Below, one piece after another: positions 53,827 through 62,814 of a stretch of DNA of 64,000 bases. The notes under the pieces were generated by a model. That model saw only the letters and a program-made list of their open reading frames with translations. It ran no database searches and was not told where the DNA came from. The stretch is from Streptosporangium saharense. GTDB lineage: Bacteria; Actinomycetota; Actinomycetes; Streptosporangiales; Streptosporangiaceae. Within the stretch, counting starts at the first letter, position 1, and each line of letters begins with the position of its first letter. A program made the translations under genes and the position numbers. Location of the stretch: assembly GCF_014203715.1 (NCBI RefSeq), contig NZ_JACHJP010000003.1, forward strand, positions 1 through 64,000, in the 5' to 3' direction.

Positions 53827-53866
53827 ACGAGGTCCCGTCCGAACCGGACGGGACCTCGTCGTCTTT
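53827..53866 (+). terminator. terminator of tRNA-Ala copy 3
   Basis: ACGAGGTCCCGTCCG (53827-53841) pairs perfectly with CGGACGGGACCTCGT (53845-53859). CGTCTTTCC follows. Confidence 0.85.
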
Positions 53867-53972
53867 CCTGCCGGGCCGTACGAAAACGGGAAGCCGGGCA
53901 TATGCCCCCATCTGGAGCACCACTACGCTCAGCCTCGGACGACGCGCGTCACCGAGCCCAGGAGGAGCAGAG

Positions 53973-54017
53973 GTGCCTGACGACCCGGCCGCCCGTGAGG
54001 GGTGGGGGAGCCCATGA
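53973..54017 (+). CDS. 14-aa mini-ORF coupled to the 97-aa gene
   Basis: GTG 53973 follows a strong AGGAGG (53960-53965) and encodes MPDDPAAREGWGSP. The TGA stop overlaps the next ATG as ATGA. The good ribosome site lies on the mini-ORF; the downstream gene has only GGGGGAG. It may act as a coupling leader or be a real micropeptide. Confidence 0.45.
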   Translation: MPDDPAAREGWGSP

Positions 54018-54307
54018 CGACCACCCTGCGGATCACGGTCACCGACGCGACCGACGACCAGTACAGCGCCGTCGTGCAGGCGCTCCGTGACGCCGGGCTG
54101 CCGCCCCGCCAGTGGAGCGTCAGGACCCAGAACGAGGCGAGTCCGTCGGGTCCGGCCATGTGGGTGGCGCTCGTCCTGTTCGCCGTGGCCGTGGCGATGC
54201 TGCTCGCCTGGATCTGGGTGGGGGAGTGGCGATGGGGCGTCACGGCGGTCTTCCCGCTCCTGGCCGGGGTCATCAGCCTCGGGATGTCGCTCCCGCAAGG
54301 GAGATAG
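54014..54307 (+). CDS. 97-aa membrane protein of unknown function
   Basis: The first half (residues 1-48) is soluble with an alpha/beta pattern (TTLRITVTDATDDQYSAVV). The second half has two membrane helices (about 53-71 and 78-93). No family is recognised. ATG 54014 overlaps the stop of a 14-aa mini-ORF. It is the first full gene of an operon that continues to the phosphatase and nucleotidyltransferase genes; the gap to the next mini-ORF is 23 bases. Confidence 0.65.
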   Translation: MTTTLRITVTDATDDQYSAVVQALRDAGLPPRQWSVRTQNEASPSGPAMWVALVLFAVAVAMLLAWIWVGEWRWGVTAVFPLLAGVISLGMSLPQGR

Positions 54308-54330
54308 CGGTTCTCCATGGAGGAAGAAGG

Positions 54331-54378
54331 ATGAGCGAGATGCCGGTCTTCGGGGTTGAAGGGTTCGATGTCCAGTGA
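54331..54378 (+). CDS. 15-aa mini-ORF coupled to the phosphatase gene
   Basis: ATG 54331 follows GGAGGAAGAAGG and encodes MSEMPVFGVEGFDVQ. The TGA overlaps the GTG start of the phosphatase (GTGA). The phosphatase itself has no independent Shine-Dalgarno, so its translation probably depends on the mini-ORF. Confidence 0.5.
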   Translation: MSEMPVFGVEGFDVQ

Positions 54379-54788
54379 GCCCCGTGTGGATCGTGGACAT
54401 CGACGGCACCCTCGCCCTGCGCGGAGACCGGCGCCCCTACGACTGGAACCGGGTGGGGGAGGACACTCCCAACCCTCCCGTGGTCGCCGTCGTCCAGGCC
54501 CTTCTCCTCGCCGGACACCCCGTCGCGTTCGTCTCGGGGCGCAAGGAGCAGTGCCGCCGCCAGACCGAGATGTGGCTCGCCACCCATGTCACCAGCCTCG
54601 ACGACACCGAGGTGTGGATGCGTCGTGACGGCGACAACCGGCCCGACACGATCGTGAAGCGCGAGATCTACACCAGGCACTTCGCCCACCGCCCCGTCGC
54701 CGGAGTCATCGACGACCGCGCCTCCGTCACCGCCATGTGGCGCTCGCTGGGCCTGACCGTCCTCCAGGTCGCCGAAGGGAACTACTGA
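54375..54788 (+). CDS. HAD-superfamily phosphatase of the PNKP/PseT type
   Basis: The 137-residue protein has the HAD nucleophile motif D8-I-D10-G-T12 followed by LALRGDRRPYDW. It also has VAFVSGRKEQCRRQTEMWL near residue 50 and IDDRASVTAMW near residue 113. This is the pattern of the 3'-phosphatase domain of T4 polynucleotide kinase (PseT) relatives. The protein is the isolated phosphatase without the kinase half. Its stop overlaps the next ATG by one base. With the RlaP-like partner it suggests processing of RNA or nucleotide termini. Confidence 0.8.
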   Translation: MSPVWIVDIDGTLALRGDRRPYDWNRVGEDTPNPPVVAVVQALLLAGHPVAFVSGRKEQCRRQTEMWLATHVTSLDDTEVWMRRDGDNRPDTIVKREIYTRHFAHRPVAGVIDDRASVTAMWRSLGLTVLQVAEGNY

Positions 54789-55579
54789 TGACCGGTTGGA
54801 TGAAGCACGGCGGCCCCGATTTCCAGGAGATCGCCGACAGGCACACGATCTTCCGCTTCCAGGTCGGCTCCGGGCTGCACGGCACGGCCATCGCGGGCAC
54901 CGACGACCGCGACGAGATGGGCATCTGCGTCGAACCCGCCTCCTACGTCGTGGGACTGCGCAGGTTCGACCAGTACGTCTACCGCACCCAGCCCGAGGGT
55001 GTCCGCTCCGGTCACGGCGATCTCGACCTGACCGTCTACAGCCTCCGCAAGTGGATGCGGCTGGCCCTGGACGGCAACCCCACGGTCCTGCTGGGGCTCT
55101 TCGTGCCCGAGGCCGAGATCGTCTCCATCACCGACCTCGGCCGTGACCTCCTCACCGAGGGGCCCGGTTTCATCCTGTCCCGTCAGGCGGGCCACCGCTT
55201 CCTCGGCTATCTCCGGTCCCAGCGGGAGCGCATGGTGGAGCACCCCAACGGGAAACGCACCAACCGCCCCGAACTGATCGCCCTGCACGGATACGACACG
55301 AAGTTCGCGGGCCACATGGTCCGCCTCGGAGCACAGGGCGTCGAGCTCATGGAGCACGGCACGATCACCCTCCCCATGCCCGAACCGTGGCGCTCCCTGA
55401 TCACCGGCATCAGGAAGGGCGAGCACACCAGGGAGGAGACCCTCGCCATCGCCGCCGACCTCGAAGCACGCCTTGAGAAACTGCTGTCTACCTCCCCGCT
55501 GCCCGAGACCCCCGACCGGGACCGCTCCGACCAATGGTTGATCAACGCCTACACCCAGACCTGGTCCACGGAGGCGTGA
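54788..55579 (+). CDS. RlaP-type nucleotidyltransferase (DNA polymerase beta superfamily)
   Basis: The 263-residue protein has the polymerase-beta signature G27-S28-GLHG followed by the metal-binding pair D40-x-D42 in TDDRDEMGI. Downstream it shows DLTVYSLRKWMRLALDGNP near residue 78 and HGYDTKFAGHMVRLG near residue 168, both usual in the PF10127/RlaP group. RlaP proteins are genomically linked to RNA ligases and RNA-repair phosphatases. No RNA ligase is present in this window, so the module is a two-enzyme version or relies on a distant ligase. The ATG overlaps the phosphatase stop. Confidence 0.8.
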   Translation: MTGWMKHGGPDFQEIADRHTIFRFQVGSGLHGTAIAGTDDRDEMGICVEPASYVVGLRRFDQYVYRTQPEGVRSGHGDLDLTVYSLRKWMRLALDGNPTVLLGLFVPEAEIVSITDLGRDLLTEGPGFILSRQAGHRFLGYLRSQRERMVEHPNGKRTNRPELIALHGYDTKFAGHMVRLGAQGVELMEHGTITLPMPEPWRSLITGIRKGEHTREETLAIAADLEARLEKLLSTSPLPETPDRDRSDQWLINAYTQTWSTEA

Positions 55580-55591
55580 GAGCCTGACTCC

Positions 55592-56170
55592 TCAGGCGCG
55601 CAGGGACTCCAGCATCCTGGTGAGGGCGGCCAGGGTGTCGGGGAGGTTTTGGGGGTCGGGTGAGTCGGCGAGCCATAGGGCGGCCTCGTTCATGGCGCCG
55701 GAGAGCAGGTGGGTCAGGGGGGCGACCGGCTGCTCGGCGATGACGCCCGCCTCGACCAGGCCGGTCAGCGCCTCGGCGAGGTGACGGGCCGAGGCCGCCT
55801 CGTCGAGCGCGCGCCACTCCTGCCAGCCGAGTACGGCGGGGCCGTCGATCAGCATGATCCGCCGGACGTCCGGGTCGGTGCTCGCGGCGAGGAAGGCGTG
55901 GCACCCGGCGACGAGCTGGTCCCAGGGGTCGGTTTCGGCGTCGGCGGTCGCGGCCACGCGTCGGCCGACCTCCTTCTGCACCTGCGCGAGGACGGCGCGG
56001 AACAGCGCCGCCTTGCCGTCGAAGTGGTGGTAGAGGGCGCCCTTGGTGACGCCCGCGGCGGTGACGATCTGGGACAGGCCGACAGCCCCGTAGCCCTCGG
56101 CCGCGAACAGCCGTCTGCCCTCCCGCAGCAGTGCGCGCCTGGTCTGTTCGCGCTGCTCGGCCCTGCTCAT
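55592..56170 (-). CDS. TetR-family repressor
   Basis: The 192-residue protein has an N-terminal TetR helix-turn-helix (REQTRRALLREGRRLF, AVGLSQIVTAAGVTKGALYHHF). A ligand-binding helical domain with the TetR_C segment HAFLAASTDPDVRRIMLIDGP follows. ATG 56170 begins the usual short N-terminal arm; the longer frame from 56221 runs through the operator and was rejected. It diverges from the VOC gene across two operator sites, the standard arrangement for repression of both genes. Confidence 0.92.
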   Translation of the reverse strand: MSRAEQREQTRRALLREGRRLFAAEGYGAVGLSQIVTAAGVTKGALYHHFDGKAALFRAVLAQVQKEVGRRVAATADAETDPWDQLVAGCHAFLAASTDPDVRRIMLIDGPAVLGWQEWRALDEAASARHLAEALTGLVEAGVIAEQPVAPLTHLLSGAMNEAALWLADSPDPQNLPDTLAALTRMLESLRA

Positions 56171-56201
56171 GCCGTTCCTCCGGGACGCCGACGGCCTTTT
56201 G

Positions 56202-56252
56202 ACATACCGATGGTACGCCAACTAGCTTTCACATACCGACGGTATGTGAAAG
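56202..56252. promoter_or_regulatory. TetR operators between the repressor and VOC genes
   Basis: The main site is a perfect palindrome: CTTTCACATACC (56226-56237), GAC, GGTATGTGAAAG (56241-56252). A weaker copy, ACATACCGATGGTACGC (56202-56218), lies toward the repressor gene. The 12-base arms are unusually long and complete. Confidence 0.85.
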
Positions 56253-56261
56253 GGGTTCGCC

Positions 56262-56675
56262 ATGATCCTGACCAGCTTCTATCCGGTCGTCTGCACCGAG
56301 CGCCTGGCCGAGAGCCGGGACTTCTACGTCGAGCTGTTCGGCTTCGAGCCGACCTTCGAGGCGGACTGGTACGTGAGCCTGCGGCGCCCGGGGGCGCCGC
56401 CGTACGAGCTGGCCCTGCTCGACCACCGCCACCCGACGCTGCCCGAGCCGTACCGCGCGCCGGTGCGGGGGCTGCTGCTCAACTTCGAGGTCGAGGACGC
56501 CGACGCCGAGTGGGAGCGCCTGGTCGTACGGCACGGCCTGCGGCCCGAGCTGGAACTGCGCAGCGAGGACTTCGGGCAGCGGCACTTCATCGTCGCCGAC
56601 CCGAACGGGGTGCTGATCGACGTGATCACGCCGATCGAGCCGTCCGCCGAGTACGCGGAGCGGTTCACGGCGTGA
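56262..56675 (+). CDS. VOC (glyoxalase/bleomycin-resistance) superfamily protein
   Basis: The 137-residue protein has the paired beta-alpha-beta-beta-beta modules of the VOC fold: [22 protein letters not shown] near residue 15 and [20 protein letters not shown] near residue 103. It could be a dioxygenase, an isomerase or an antibiotic-sequestering protein. Control by the divergent TetR repressor suggests induction by a small toxic ligand. Its stop touches the convergent gene at 56676 with no gap. Confidence 0.85.
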   Translation: MILTSFYPVVCTERLAESRDFYVELFGFEPTFEADWYVSLRRPGAPPYELALLDHRHPTLPEPYRAPVRGLLLNFEVEDADAEWERLVVRHGLRPELELRSEDFGQRHFIVADPNGVLIDVITPIEPSAEYAERFTA

Positions 56676-57158
56676 TCAGCCGTCGGGGAACAGCTCGTTG
56701 AGGAGCGTGTGACCCGGCATCGCCCGGGCGGGCCGTACCCCGACGGCGAACATCTCCGGGGTGTCGAACACCGGCTCCCCGCTGGGGCGGCGCGCGTAGG
56801 GGACCCGCCCGTAGTCCACGCCGTCGCCCTCGTGGAAACTCATCCAGGTGATCGTCTCCTGCTCCCCCTCGCGCAGCGGGTGGTTGGACACGGCCCGGCT
56901 GTAGACCGCGTCGGGCGTGGTGACCCACACCAGGGGGACGGCGAAGACCCACCGCGTCGCCCGGATCTCCTGCGCCCTGACGGCCGCCCGCTCCTCGAAC
57001 AAGGTGGCCGAACGCGGGTCACGGAGATAGTCGTAGTCGCTGAGCACGAGCCGCCGCTCGCCCTCGATGGCGACGACCGCCGGGCAGTGACGGGCGACGA
57101 TGCTTCGCTGGAGACGCTCGACCACGTCGAAGAGCAGGGTGACCGTCTCGGCGTTCAT
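56676..57158 (-). CDS. 160-aa protein of unknown function downstream of rpoB
   Basis: The soluble protein has no recognised domain. It contains IVARHCPAVVAIEGERRLVLSDYDYL near residue 20, WVFAVPLVWVTTPDAVYSRAV near residue 69 and ETITWMSFHEGDGVDYGRV near residue 101. It lies in the position, downstream of rpoB on the same strand, where rpoC is normally found. A hairpin separates it from rpoB, so it may be transcribed independently. Confidence 0.6.
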   Translation of the reverse strand: MNAETVTLLFDVVERLQRSIVARHCPAVVAIEGERRLVLSDYDYLRDPRSATLFEERAAVRAQEIRATRWVFAVPLVWVTTPDAVYSRAVSNHPLREGEQETITWMSFHEGDGVDYGRVPYARRPSGEPVFDTPEMFAVGVRPARAMPGHTLLNELFPDG

Positions 57159-57192
57159 CGTGTCCTCCGGAACTCACGAGGGAACTCACGAG

Positions 57193-57223
57193 GGCCCGCG
57201 CCGGGGAGGCCCCGGCGCGGGCC
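57193..57223 (-). terminator. rpoB terminator hairpin
   Basis: GGCCCGCGCCGGGG (57193-57206) and CCCCGGCGCGGGCC (57210-57223) form a perfect 14-bp stem with a 3-base loop, nine bases after the rpoB stop on the minus strand. There is no T run. Two direct copies of GGAACTCACGA flank it at 57170-57191. Confidence 0.7.
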
Positions 57224-57231
57224 GCGCGCTG

Positions 57232-60200
57232 TCAGACCTCTTCGACGCTGCTCGGCTCGCGCCGGGACAGGTCGATGCCGAGCTCTTCGGCGGCGCGGAA
57301 GACGTCCTCGTCGGTGTCACGCATCTCGATGGACATGCCGTCGCTGGAGAGCACCTCGACGTTCAGGCACAGCGACTGCATTTCCTTGATCAGAACCTTG
57401 AAGGACTCCGGGATGCCCGGCTCGGGAATGTTCTCGCCCTTGACGATCGCCTCATAGACCTTCACCCGGCCCAGCACGTCGTCGGACTTGATCGTCAACT
57501 GCTCCTGCAGGGCGTAGGCGGCACCGTAGGCCTCCAGCGCCCACACCTCCATCTCGCCGAAACGCTGACCGCCGAACTGCGCCTTACCACCCAGCGGCTG
57601 CTGCGTGATCATCGAGTACGGACCCGTCGACCGGGCGTGGATCTTGTCATCCACCAGGTGCAGCAGCTTCAGGATGTAGATGTAGCCCACCGAGATCGGA
57701 TGCGGGAACGGCTCCCCGGACCGCCCGTCGAACAGACAGGCCTTGCCGCCGCGCTGCACGAGACGCTCCCCGTCACGGTTGGGGACCGTGTTGCCCAGCA
57801 GCCCGACGATCTCTTCCTCGTTGGCGCCGTCGAACACCGGGGTGGCCATGTTGGTGCGGGGGTCGACCTCGGCGAAACCCTTGTCGCGCAGCCGTTCGGC
57901 CCAGGCCTCCCGCACGCCGGTGATGTCCCAGCCTCGGGCGGCGATCCAGCCCAGGTGGGTCTCCAGCACCTGGCCGACGTTCATCCGGCCCGGCACGCCG
58001 AGCGGGTTGAGGATGATGTCGACCGGGGTGCCGTCCTCCAGGAACGGCATGTCCTCCACGGGGAGGATCTTGGAGATGACGCCCTTGTTGCCGTGTCGGC
58101 CGGCGAGCTTGTCGCCGTCGGTGATCTTGCGCTTCTGGGCGACGTAGACGCGCACCAGTTCGTTGACGCCCGGCGGCAGTTCGTCGCTCTCCTCGCGGGA
58201 GAAGACGCGTACGCCGATGACCTTGCCCTGCTCGCCGTGGGGCACCTTCAGGGAGGTGTCGCGCACCTCGCGGGCCTTCTCGCCGAAGATGGCCCGCAGC
58301 AGCCGCTCCTCGGGGGTCAGCTCGGTCTCGCCCTTCGGGGTGACCTTGCCGACCAGGATGTCGCCGGGGACGACCTCGGCGCCGATGCGGATGATGCCCC
58401 GCTCGTCGAGGTCGGCCAGCACCTCTTCGGAGACGTTGGGGATGTCCCGGGTGATCTCCTCGGGCCCCAGCTTCGTATCCCGGGCGTCGACCTCGTGCTC
58501 CTCGATGTGAATCGAAGAGAGTACGTCGTCCTGGACCAGGCGCTGGGACAGGATGATGGCGTCTTCGTAGTTGTGGCCCTCCCACGGCATGAACGCCACC
58601 AGCAGGTTCTTACCGAGTGCCATCTCCCCGTCGTCGGTGCAGGGGCCGTCGGCGATGACCTGGTTGACCTCGATCCGGTCGCCCTCGGCCACGATGGGCT
58701 TCTGGTTGAAGCAGGTGCCCTGGTTGGAGCGCTTGAACTTCGCCACCCGGTAGGTGGTGCGGGTGCCGTCGTCGTTCATCACGGTGACGTAGTCGGCCGA
58801 GACCTCCTCGACCACCCCCGCCTTGTCCGCGGTGATCACATCCCCCGCGTCCGTCGCCGCCCGGTACTCCATCCCGGTCCCGACCAGCGGCGCCTCACTC
58901 TTGAGCAGAGGCACCGACTGACGCATCATGTTCGCGCCCATGAGGGCCCGGTTGGCGTCGTCGTGCTCCAGGAACGGGATCATCGCCGTCGCCACGGACA
59001 CCATCTGACGCGGGGACACGTCGATGTAGTCGACCTCCTCGGCGCGGGCCAGCTCGGTCTCCCCGCCCTTGGTGCGGACCAGGACGCGGGCCTCGGCGAA
59101 CGAGCCGTCGGCGTTGAAGGCCGTGTTGGCCTGCGCCTTGACGTAGCGGTCCTCCTCGTCGGCGGTCAGGTAGTCGATCCGGTCGGTGATCTTCCCGTCG
59201 ACGACCTTGCGGTACGGCGTCTCGACGAACCCGAAGGCGTTGAGCCTGGCGAAACAGGCGAGATACCCGATGAGGCCGATGTTGGGTCCCTCGGGCGTCT
59301 CGATCGGGCACATGCGGCCGTAGTGGGACGGGTGCACGTCACGGACCTCGAACCCGGCCCGCTCCCGCGACAGACCACCGGGACCGAGGGCGTTCAGGCG
59401 GCGCTTGTGCGTCAACCCGGACAGGGGGTTGGTCTGGTCCATGAACTGCGACAACTGGGAGGTCCCGAAGAACTCCTTCAACGCCGCCACGACGGGACGG
59501 ATGTTGATCAGGGTCTGCGGCGTGATCGCCTCGACGTCCTGCGTCGTCATCCGCTCACGAACGACACGCTCCATCCTCGCCAGACCGAGACGGATCTGGT
59601 TCTGGATCAGCTCGCCGACGTTGCGGATCCGCCGGTTGCCGAAGTGGTCGATGTCGTCGGCCTCAAGGGGCAGGTCCGTGGACTCCTCACCGGCGTGCAG
59701 CCGCACCAGGTATTCGACCATCGCGACGATGTCGTCCTCGGTGAGGGTTCCCTGGGTGATGTCGGCGTCGACGCCGAGCTTCTTGTTGATCTTGTAGCGG
59801 CCGACCTTGGCCAGGTCATACCGCTTGGAGTTGAAATACAGATTCTCCAGCAACGTCTGCGCCGACTCCTTGGTCGGCGGCTCACCCGGCCGCAACTTGC
59901 GGTAGATGTCCAGCAGAGCGTCATCCTGGCCGGCCGTGTGATCCTTCTCCAGGGTCGCCCGCATCGACTCGTAACGCCCGAACCGCTCCAGGATCTGCTC
60001 ACTGGTCCAGCCCAGCGCCTTCAACAGCACCGTCACGGCCTGCTTACGCTTACGATCGATCCGGACCCCGACACTGTCACGCTTGTCGATCTCGAACTCC
60101 AGCCAGGCACCCCGCGACGGGATCACCTTGCAGCCGAACAGATCCTTGTCCGAGGTCTTGTCGACACTCCGATCGAAATAGACCCCCGGAGAGCGCACCA

Positions 60201-60684
60201 GCTGAGAGACCACGACACGCTCGGTGCCGTTGATGATGAACGTCCCCTTACCCGTCATGAGCGGGAAATCGCCCATGAACACGGTCTGGCTCTTGATCTC
60301 ACCGGTGGTGTTATTGATGAACTCCGCCGTCACGAACATCGGGGCGGAGTAGGTCATGTCCTTGTCTTTGCACTCATCAACGGAGTACTTGGGCGGCTCG
60401 AACCGATGGTCCCGAAACGACAGGGACATAGTCCCGGAGAAGTCCTCGATGGGACTGATCTCCTCGAAGATCTCTTCGAGACCCGACTGGGCCGGAACGT
60501 CCTTGCGCCCGGCCTGGCGAGCCGCCTCGACCCGCCCCTTCCACTTCTCGTTGCCCAGCAACCAGTCAAACGACTCGGTCTGCAAAGCGAGAAGGTCAGG
60601 AACTTCGAGCGGCTCCTGAATACGCGCGAAAGACACGCGACGGGGACCAGCGGGTACGGCGGAGGCGTTGCGCGAGGCTGCCAA
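57232..60684 (-). CDS. rpoB: orphan RNA polymerase beta subunit, likely rifamycin-resistant paralogue
   Basis: The 1150-residue protein is a full-length RpoB with the usual conserved blocks ([76 protein letters not shown]). It is not followed by rpoC, which is nearly universal in bacteria, so it is most likely a second copy. In the rifampicin region, His426 (E. coli H526) is kept. Residue 431 (E. coli S531) is Asn, codon AAC at 59392-59394. Residue 474 (E. coli S574) is Tyr, codon at 59263-59265, in [15 protein letters not shown], where actinobacteria usually have GSLASYARVNPF. Serine at 531 is the commonest resistance site in clinical strains. Duplicated rpoB genes with such changes are known from Nonomuraea. 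Confidence 0.95.
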   Translation of the reverse strand: MAASRNASAVPAGPRRVSFARIQEPLEVPDLLALQTESFDWLLGNEKWKGRVEAARQAGRKDVPAQSGLEEIFEEISPIEDFSGTMSLSFRDHRFEPPKYSVDECKDKDMTYSAPMFVTAEFINNTTGEIKSQTVFMGDFPLMTGKGTFIINGTERVVVSQLVRSPGVYFDRSVDKTSDKDLFGCKVIPSRGAWLEFEIDKRDSVGVRIDRKRKQAVTVLLKALGWTSEQILERFGRYESMRATLEKDHTAGQDDALLDIYRKLRPGEPPTKESAQTLLENLYFNSKRYDLAKVGRYKINKKLGVDADITQGTLTEDDIVAMVEYLVRLHAGEESTDLPLEADDIDHFGNRRIRNVGELIQNQIRLGLARMERVVRERMTTQDVEAITPQTLINIRPVVAALKEFFGTSQLSQFMDQTNPLSGLTHKRRLNALGPGGLSRERAGFEVRDVHPSHYGRMCPIETPEGPNIGLIGYLACFARLNAFGFVETPYRKVVDGKITDRIDYLTADEEDRYVKAQANTAFNADGSFAEARVLVRTKGGETELARAEEVDYIDVSPRQMVSVATAMIPFLEHDDANRALMGANMMRQSVPLLKSEAPLVGTGMEYRAATDAGDVITADKAGVVEEVSADYVTVMNDDGTRTTYRVAKFKRSNQGTCFNQKPIVAEGDRIEVNQVIADGPCTDDGEMALGKNLLVAFMPWEGHNYEDAIILSQRLVQDDVLSSIHIEEHEVDARDTKLGPEEITRDIPNVSEEVLADLDERGIIRIGAEVVPGDILVGKVTPKGETELTPEERLLRAIFGEKAREVRDTSLKVPHGEQGKVIGVRVFSREESDELPPGVNELVRVYVAQKRKITDGDKLAGRHGNKGVISKILPVEDMPFLEDGTPVDIILNPLGVPGRMNVGQVLETHLGWIAARGWDITGVREAWAERLRDKGFAEVDPRTNMATPVFDGANEEEIVGLLGNTVPNRDGERLVQRGGKACLFDGRSGEPFPHPISVGYIYILKLLHLVDDKIHARSTGPYSMITQQPLGGKAQFGGQRFGEMEVWALEAYGAAYALQEQLTIKSDDVLGRVKVYEAIVKGENIPEPGIPESFKVLIKEMQSLCLNVEVLSSDGMSIEMRDTDEDVFRAAEELGIDLSRREPSSVEEV

Positions 60685-60731
60685 CAGATGTCCTTCCGGA
60701 GATCACGGATGGAATCGACTGCGCGCACGCC

Positions 60732-60756
60732 AAACGCCCCGGAAAGACCCGGGGGC
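60732..60756 (-). promoter_or_regulatory. hairpin in the rpoB leader
   Basis: ACGCCCC (60732-60738) pairs with GGGGCGT (60750-60756), about 50-70 bases upstream of the rpoB start on the transcribed strand. Further upstream (60780-60830) the DNA is AT-rich and contains TATGCT and TTGACG on the minus strand, but no promoter with clean spacing could be fixed. Confidence 0.35.
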
Positions 60757-60950
60757 GTCGACAGACGGCGCGAGGGCAGCAGCATAGCGCAATTGGCAAA
60801 CGAAAAGCCACAAATACTATAAGCGTCAACCTCGGTGCCACCGTCAGGATGTCACAGGGGCAATGACCCCGTCAACTTCCCGGCGCGCCGTACCTCTGAA
60901 AAAGACGGCTCGCGGTTGAACGGCCGGTTGGCATGTGGGATCGTCTCGTC

Positions 60951-61898
60951 ATGGACTTTCTTGACGACTATCTCGGGGGTGTGCGGGCGCGGGGCGCGGT
61001 GTTCTGCCGCTCGGTCGTCGAACCGCCGTGGAACGTCCGCTTCACCGGCCCGGTGCCGCTCGGCCTGGTCACCGTGCTCACCGGGGACGCCTGGATCCTC
61101 ATGGACGGCTCGGCCCCCGAGCCGCTGCGCAGGGGGGAGGTCGCGCTGGTCCGGGGCGGCAGGCCGTTCTCCGTCGCCGACGACCCGGCCACCCCGCCCC
61201 AGATCGTCATCGAGGACGAGACCACCTGCCACACGGTCGGCGACGGGCCCATGCTGGACGCCGACGACCTCGTTCTCGGGCCCAGGACCTGCGGCCTCAA
61301 CGCCGAGGCGACCGGCACGTTCGTGGTCGCCGGATACCCGATCCGGGGCGACGTCGGCGACCGGCTGCTGCGCTCCCTGCCGGACCTGGCGATCGTCCGG
61401 GGCGAGCGGGACCTGGCGCCGCTGCTCGGTCTGCTGGCCGTGGAGATCCTCAGCGAGGAGCCCGGCCAGCAGATCGTCCTGGACCGGCTGCTCGACACGC
61501 TGCTGGTCAAGGCGCTGCGCTGCTGGTTCGCCCACCCGGACTCCGAGCCTCCCGCCGGATACCGGGCGCTGGCCGATCCGCGGGTGGGACGCGTGCTGCG
61601 CGCCCTGCGCGACGACCCGGGCCGCCCCTGGACGGTCGCGAGCATGGCGGGGGAGGCCGGGTTGTCGCGGGCGGCGTTCTCCCGGGTGTTCACCGAACTG
61701 GTCGGGACGCCGCCCATGACCTACGTGACCGAGTGGCGGATGACCCTGGCCGCCGACCTGCTGCGCGAGAAGGGCGCGAGCGTGGCGTCGGTCGCCCGCA
61801 GGATCGGCTACTCCGACGGGTTCGCGTTCAGCAACGCCTTCAAGCGCGTGCGTGGCCGCTCACCCGGCGCCCTGCTGGCCGAGGCGCGCCGTTCCTGA
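60951..61898 (+). CDS. AraC-family regulator with cupin domain
   Basis: The 315-residue protein has an N-terminal cupin domain of the AraC-binding (Cupin_6) type (residues about 1-190, starting LDDYLGGVRARGAVFCRSV). A C-terminal AraC DNA-binding domain follows (VASMAGEAGLSRAAFSRVFTEL; VASVARRIGYSDGFAFSNAFKR). It probably controls the convergent oxidoreductase gene. ATG 60951 begins the conserved part; ATG 60933 would add six residues. Confidence 0.9.
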   Translation: MDFLDDYLGGVRARGAVFCRSVVEPPWNVRFTGPVPLGLVTVLTGDAWILMDGSAPEPLRRGEVALVRGGRPFSVADDPATPPQIVIEDETTCHTVGDGPMLDADDLVLGPRTCGLNAEATGTFVVAGYPIRGDVGDRLLRSLPDLAIVRGERDLAPLLGLLAVEILSEEPGQQIVLDRLLDTLLVKALRCWFAHPDSEPPAGYRALADPRVGRVLRALRDDPGRPWTVASMAGEAGLSRAAFSRVFTELVGTPPMTYVTEWRMTLAADLLREKGASVASVARRIGYSDGFAFSNAFKRVRGRSPGALLAEARRS

Positions 61899-61902
61899 GC
61901 GG

Positions 61903-62733
61903 TCAGGACTTCCACGCTCCCGCCGCGGCGGCCTCCTCGGCGAACGCGGCGAAGGAACGCGGCTCGCGTCCCAGGGCGCGCCGTACGCCGTCGCCGACCC
62001 GGTCGCCCACCCCGCGGGCCAGCTCCTCCATCAGGTCGGCGACGGCCTCGACGACCTCCTGCGGGTAGCCCTGCCCGGACAGGGCGGCGCCGTAGGTCTC
62101 CCGGTCGACGGGGACGTAGCGGACCCGGTGCCCGGAGACGCGGGAGATGACGGCGGCGACGTCACCGAAGGAGATCGCCTCCGGGCCGGTCACCTCGTAG
62201 GTCTGGCCCGCGTGCCCGTCGCCGGTGAGCGCGGCCACGGCCACGTCGGCGATGTCGGCCACGTCGACGAACGCCTCCCGTCCCTCACCCGCGGGCAGTG
62301 CCAGCTCCCCGGACATGACAGGTTCGAGCAGGAAGTCCTCGCTGAAGTTCTGCGCGAACCAGCCCGCCCGCAGGATCGTCCACTCGGGCACGGCGTCGCG
62401 GACCGGCTTCTCGAACGGATCCTGCGACGGGTGCCCCTGGCCGTCCTCCCCGCGCGCCGACAGCAGGACGATCCGCCGGACGCCCGCCTCGGCCGCGCGG
62501 GCGACGAAGGCGGCGACGGTCGAGGGATCGACGGCCTCGGCCATCGGGACGAGATAGACGGCCCTGACCCCCTCAAGGGCGGGTCCCCAGGTCTCCGGGT
62601 CGCCGTAGTCGAACAGGGTGCCGGTCGAACGGGAGGCGACGCGGACGGGGACCTCCAGGTCGCGCAGGCGGGCGACCACGCGGCGGCCGGTCTTGCCACG
62701 GCCGCCAAGGACAAGAATCGGTGCTTGGCTCAT
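61903..62733 (-). CDS. NmrA-like NAD(P)-binding oxidoreductase
   Basis: The 276-residue atypical short-chain dehydrogenase has the dinucleotide motif VLGGRGKTGRRV near residue 8. The catalytic-triad tyrosine is not obvious, as in the NmrA/QOR2 sensor-like group. RIVLLSARGEDGQG near residue 88 and WTILRAGWFAQNFSED near residue 117 are characteristic. It acts in redox sensing or reduction of quinone-like compounds. It ends four bases from the AraC gene (convergent). Confidence 0.87.
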   Translation of the reverse strand: MSQAPILVLGGRGKTGRRVVARLRDLEVPVRVASRSTGTLFDYGDPETWGPALEGVRAVYLVPMAEAVDPSTVAAFVARAAEAGVRRIVLLSARGEDGQGHPSQDPFEKPVRDAVPEWTILRAGWFAQNFSEDFLLEPVMSGELALPAGEGREAFVDVADIADVAVAALTGDGHAGQTYEVTGPEAISFGDVAAVISRVSGHRVRYVPVDRETYGAALSGQGYPQEVVEAVADLMEELARGVGDRVGDGVRRALGREPRSFAAFAEEAAAAGAWKS

Positions 62734-62814
62734 ACCCCCATCACACCGCCACCGACGAGACGATCACATGGTCGTACGGCTCGCACGCATGTGAATTCGT
62801 CTCATCGACGGCTC

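Noticed and set aside
56170-56221. Longer TetR N-terminus from 56221
   Set aside because: It would translate through the operator and adds residues without TetR similarity.
57100-60822. Very long plus-strand open frame (over 1200 codons) opposite rpoB
   Set aside because: It is the antisense shadow of rpoB caused by high GC; the minus strand encodes an unmistakable beta subunit.
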